Positions 60,335 through 64,000 of a stretch of 64,000 nucleotides of DNA are shown here, piece after piece. The stretch lies in contig MZZL01000390.1 of NCBI GenBank assembly GCA_002749535.1, positions 447,778 to 511,777 of the forward strand. Reading direction: 5' to 3'. The position numbers were made by a program, and so were the translations under genes. The notes under the pieces were generated by a model, which was given only the letters and a program-made list of their open reading frames with translations, was not told where the DNA came from and did no database searches. Position 1 is the first letter of the stretch. Each line of letters begins with the position of its first letter. The stretch is from Apophysomyces variabilis (Eukaryota > Mucoromycota > Mucoromycetes > Mucorales > Mucoraceae).

Positions 60335-62192
60335 TTAATTCAACAAATATTCAATGGCTGCTTGAACATCACCCCCAGTTGCTAACAAGGCTCGTAGGTT
60401 GGCCTGCTTTTCTGAAAAGCCCATCTCTTCTAATTGTGCAAGTTGTGACTGGAATCGTGTTTCGGGTGGCTCGGATGGCGTAGTAGGAGTCGTATTTGTT
60501 TGGAAAGGTGAAAATCTAATAACTTTCTTGTTAGCTTGTTTAATATATATGATATCGTCCTTACCCGAAGTTCATCAGATTCTGACCGAGAAACGCAGGC
60601 ATCGGCGGAGTCGGTTGCGGCTGTGAATTTCCTGGCTGTTGTTGCTGTTGCTGTTGCTGTTGTTGTTGTTGTTGTTGTTGTTGTCTCTGATTCTCCATCA
60701 TTGCCTGATGAAACCGTAAGCTTGCTCGCATAAAGTTAGGATCAGTCCAAAACGGCGCACTTTGCTGTGTGGTTCCAGGGATATTGGTCGTATTGGTCGC
60801 ATTAGACACACTTGATGTATTATTCTGCCAAACATAGTCTCAGCATTCTCTTATAGTTCTTCAGTTATCCCTCACCGTCTGTTGTGGCAACGCAAAAGGG
60901 AGCCTCGAAAGTGCTATGAAACAGATAAATACAGTTGATCCGGTATAGCTATCAAAAATCCCCATTGTACCTGCAAGGGGATCTACCCCCCTCATAGGTG
61001 ATGTGGTGTTGTTGTTGGTAGTCGAGTTATTAGTATTTTGTGGAGCCCAAGGATTCGGCAGGGCTTGGGTATTCAATTGGTTTTCTAGGATAATAGCTAT
61101 CGTCAATCATCTCCTGCACACATAAGTAAGCTTAATCGGATTCCCACCTGGCACACTAGTAACATTGAGAGCTCGAGCCAACCGTTCATTTGCTTCTTCG
61201 GAGGTGGAATCTGTAGGTCTACTCGCCGAGTCAATTGGATCTTGAAAAGTGCTATACATCCTCCGCAAATAATTGAATCCTCCTGGCAAAGCCTAAAGTA
61301 TATCTAAGAACATGCTCCTATTATCATGCTTTCAATACCTCAATATTTGATAAGGCGCGATCATTGCTTCTCTGCATCTCTCTCATCAATTCTGGGTTTC
61401 TAGTGAGATGTTAGCATACATCTTCGGCTTTGTCACTGGATACGGTACCTCATAAGTTCAATCGACTGTCGTAAGAAAGAAGGATCGTTGATCACGTGGC
61501 CAACTTCTGGATTTTGTTCTACAAGTGCTCTCATCTGCGGATTGCTCATAAGGATTGTCCGGACAAACTCTATGGAGGCGAGTTAATACTTCGCTTGCTT
61601 TAGAGTATTAATGCTTGCCTGTGTCGCTTAGGAGATTTTGCATAAAGGGTGTTTCCATCATTCTTCGCATAGCCTCGGGATCCATAGAGGGCATATCGCC
61701 ACCTAACATATCTGAAGTGCCGCCTCGGAGGGCGGCGAACGGATCTGCTGCTATCGGTGATGCAGATGCGGCGCGCGATGCAGTAGATGGGATGACGGGA
61801 GTAGTATTTGTATTAGTAGAAGAAGGAGGAGTTACTGTGTTGGTATTTGCTACTGGAGTTGTAGCAGAGCGCTGAGTCGCTGGATTGGACGCCTTGGACA
61901 CCGATGAGCGTACAACATGTAGTGTATGTCCTTCTCGGATGGCTATTGTATGTTGCTTAATAAATCGGCCAACTAATGACCATAAATTCCTCATACCGTA
62001 AGTACTGCATATATCATCGTCGTTGAGGATACGTCCAGAATAGACCAGGCGCATTTGAGAAGCAGTTTGGCCATCCAAATTCTGGCTGATTCTCTCTTTT
62101 AATTGAAGAACAGAAGTAGTTTCTGGGTCAAATTCGATATCGAAGATAACTCCATTTGATGGCCTGATCTTCACAGTGATTAGGTTGCTCAT
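60335..62192 (-). CDS. DSK2: Ubiquilin/Dsk2-type ubiquitin shuttle protein
   Basis: A multi-exon gene whose order is UBL, STI1-type repeats, Q-rich linker, UBA. The UBL starts [20 protein letters not shown] and includes [14 protein letters not shown]; it is spliced to [12 protein letters not shown]. Methionine-rich helices ([58 protein letters not shown]) are STI1-like. A polyglutamine tract of about 16 residues (60640-60690) follows [13 protein letters not shown]. The UBA ends the protein: [20 protein letters not shown] then [13 protein letters not shown]. Such proteins carry ubiquitylated clients to the proteasome and chaperone membrane proteins. Splice sites in the middle (60.8-61.6 kb) are not fully resolved. 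Confidence 0.9.
60638..60690. repeat. CAG/CAA (polyQ) repeat inside DSK2
   Basis: An interrupted TTG/CTG run on the plus strand, encoding about 16 consecutive glutamines in the linker before the UBA domain on the minus strand. Length variation is likely. Confidence 0.9.
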
Positions 62193-62689
62193 CGTGTATG
62201 TTATCTATGGTAGGCCTTCTCTCGCACAGGAATTGAGCAGAGTGAAGGAAGACTCTCCACACAGTATTTAATCCCCGCTACATGATGTCACACACAACTT
62301 TTGGAGTTCTTTAAGTTTTTGGATAGGAAATCGACGCGAATCAGTATGAACAAACACAAATAAACGAATATGTTGCCGATCTCTATTCAAGCTCTACTGT
62401 TAGCTTACTTTTCCAATACGTAATATAGAAGAATGCTATGTTCGTAAATAAAAAGATGGTGCAATTGTACATAGTGAAAGAGCAAGAGAGTAATAACACA
62501 AAATATTAAAAACTCGAGTCATTGTTACCTAGTTATATTCAGCTTAGGATTTATCCAGTTCGAGGACCATTGCAATGCTGAGATATGATAATGATATCTA
62601 ATCGAGCAGCATATTTTTAGGCGGCGCAAATAACCTCTGCAAAAACGAGAAGGTCTCGTGTGTTTCTCATTGATTCTTTTACCTACAAT
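62193..62689. promoter_or_regulatory. Divergent DSK2/rhodanese intergenic region
   Basis: About 500 bp between two divergent start codons. It must contain both promoters; no clear shared motif is seen. Confidence 0.45.
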
Positions 62690-63411
62690 ATGTACGGTCG
62701 ACAGCTTCTCTCAAGAGCGTTGTTCTTTGGAACAAGAAGTACTTTGCGGCAGTTGCATGTACATGCTCGCCGTTCAGCGAACATGTCGCTCCACTATAGT
62801 CATGTTGCCCCAGTTTCGCCCTTCACAACAAGTCTTAGTCATCGTGGATACAGTACCGATGCGGCAATGTCGGTGGATTATGATGAAATCCGGTCGATCA
62901 TTTCCAGTGATCGTAAGGTAAAAGGGAGTTGGAATGTTTGCGTCCCAACAAACGCAACGTCTAGGACACGCACCTCATTGACGTGCGTGAGCCGGCCGAA
63001 CTGTCGCAAGGTTCTATCCCCACTGCTAAAAATATCCCATTGGTAAGAGGAAATTAAGATAGAAAACAGAATATGGACTGGAGGACGAGAAAAAAAGTTA
63101 GGAAGGCTACTACATTTGGATATTTAATGTGCCATTTTGTCCAGAGCAACTTTGCCAATGCATGGGCCACTTCTTCAGAGGAATTCTTAGATACCTTTGG
63201 GTTTCAAAAGCCGGGATTACAGGAAAACATTGTGCTTTACTGTCAGGCAGGAATAAGAAGTGCTAAGGCAGCAGAATATCTGCGTCAATTAGGGTATTCA
63301 CGGTAAGGTTATACTAGTTTCTTGTTAAGGAATTGCTAAGCTGTACCATATAGGGTACGTAACTACGATGGTAGTTGGGCCGATTATTCGGAAAAGTCAA
63401 AAAAGGTGTAA
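62690..63411 (+). CDS. Rhodanese-domain sulfurtransferase, mitochondrial
   Basis: Four exons (62690-62917, 62965-63042, 63145-63302, 63354-63411) encode about 173 aa. The N-terminal about 60 residues are rich in Arg, Ser and Leu (MYGRQLLSRALFFGTRSTLR) and look like a mitochondrial targeting sequence. The single rhodanese domain has HLIDVREPAELSQGSIPTAK, FGFQKPGLQENIVLYC and the active-site loop CQAGIRSAKAAEYL with the catalytic cysteine, ending VRNYDGSWADYSEKSKK. The expected role is transfer of sulfane sulfur, for example from thiosulfate or glutathione persulfide. Confidence 0.9.
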
Positions 63412-63739
63412 AGCAGTGTACAGCTATTAAAACATTTTGCATGTACGATCTAACTTGTTCCTTGTGCTCTCTCTCTGTGGCTAGTCCGTCAATAGCATAG
63501 AATGACTATATAAATGTTTGCTTTGGTTTTATTTAAGGAGAAATCAAGCGTGCTTAAGTGATAAGTTTCATTACCCTTAGCAGTCCGCCAAATCTTTAAT
63601 AACTTGCATACTACCACGAACGTCCGTAGTAGCAATGTCCTGTTGGTTTGCCATCAATGGGCGCAGAGCTATGAAAATGAGTTATTGCATAATAGTAAAG
63701 GGCATAAGTTAACCTTATTAGCCTATTTTAACTAGGAAG

Positions 63740-64000
63740 ATGAATTCAGCAACCAAGCGAATATCCCACAATCTTTTTCAAGTGCTTGACTTATCCCGTT
63801 TTGGATTGAACAGGTACATATTCCATCGAATTTAGCCCTACTATGCTAAATGCTATCAGTTTGTTATATGTTTCTACTTTAGACGACTTTACACAGAATG
63901 CTGATCGGCGTCTTGCTTGTCCAATCTTTACGGGTGGATTTGCAGTCGATTTACTCTTTGCGAGAAGGGCGAGGGGAGGTACATCAGATGCCGAACTTGA
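63740..64000 (+). CDS. 5' end of an unrecognised gene, cut by window edge
   Basis: Exon 63740-63813 (MNSATKRISHNLFQVLDLSR...) and exon 63860-64000 join in phase via a GTACAT...TATCAG intron. They continue with LYVSTLDDFTQNADRRLACP and FTGGFAVDLLFARRARGG, open to the window end. The protein looks globular and well-formed, but I do not recognise the family. The acceptor at 63859 is chosen because it is the one that keeps this frame open. Confidence 0.45.

Noticed and set aside
63575..63650. A minus-strand 25-codon ORF (MANQQDIATTDVRGSM...) before 63575
   Set aside because: Looks coding-like and has an AG acceptor upstream, but no compatible upstream exon could be found and it overlaps the spacer of two plus-strand genes.

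Overview
This 64 kb window is nuclear DNA of a filamentous fungus, most likely an early-diverging one (Mucoromycota, probably Mucorales). The genes are small-intron rich, mostly 45-120 nt GT-AG introns with CTAAC-like branch points. They encode mitochondrial and peroxisomal eukaryotic proteins and are separated by AT-rich spacers that contain decayed transposons. The species assignment is inference from gene style and transposon content. Exon models were assembled by hand from reading frames and splice signals, so single-base errors at junctions are possible.

Layout. 0-9 kb: a transposon terminal module, a complex I MWFE/NDUFA1 subunit split into five exons, a SulP anion transporter with a STAS tail, then about 4 kb with no recognisable conserved gene. 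9-14.3 kb: a decayed Fanzor (eukaryotic TnpB-like) nuclease on the minus strand, a small membrane-protein gene, and unrecognised ORF fragments. 14.9-23 kb: an EFM6/METTL21-type lysine methyltransferase, then three branched-chain amino-acid genes side by side: LEU2-type isopropylmalate dehydrogenase, ILV5-type ketol-acid reductoisomerase and ILV2-type acetolactate synthase. The ILV5/ILV2 divergent promoter carries three perfect TGACTCA boxes. 23-27 kb: adenylate kinase 6, the PP2A leucine carboxyl methyltransferase, and, head to head with it, a mitochondrial tRNA m1A methyltransferase (TRMT61B-like).

27-36 kb is a duplication-rich interval. It holds a decayed copy of the TRMT61B gene, a small unknown gene, a ferritin that lacks several ferroxidase ligands, and an alpha-arrestin. 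36.7-46.3 kb: an exportin-1/CRM1-like receptor (-) and a SAC2/INPP5F-like phosphoinositide phosphatase (+). 48.5-55 kb: a secreted phosphoesterase (acid phosphatase-like), a GT49/LARGE-like Golgi glycosyltransferase and malate synthase. 55.8-58.3 kb: a transposon island with a Tc1/mariner remnant, a structured terminal module and a second Fanzor ORF in which all three RuvC acidic residues and the zinc ribbon are intact. 58.7-64 kb: soluble inorganic pyrophosphatase, a Dsk2/ubiquilin shuttle factor, a mitochondrial rhodanese and the 5' end of an unrecognised gene.

The most notable content is the Fanzor system. Two divergent copies are present, one with intact catalytic residues and one dead. 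A family of related element ends is scattered across the window, some of them next to hairpin-rich segments that could be guide (omega) RNA. A second theme is physical clustering of isoleucine/valine/leucine synthesis genes around a promoter that looks Gcn4/CPC1-controlled. A third is a set of decayed local duplications in the 26-36 kb interval.
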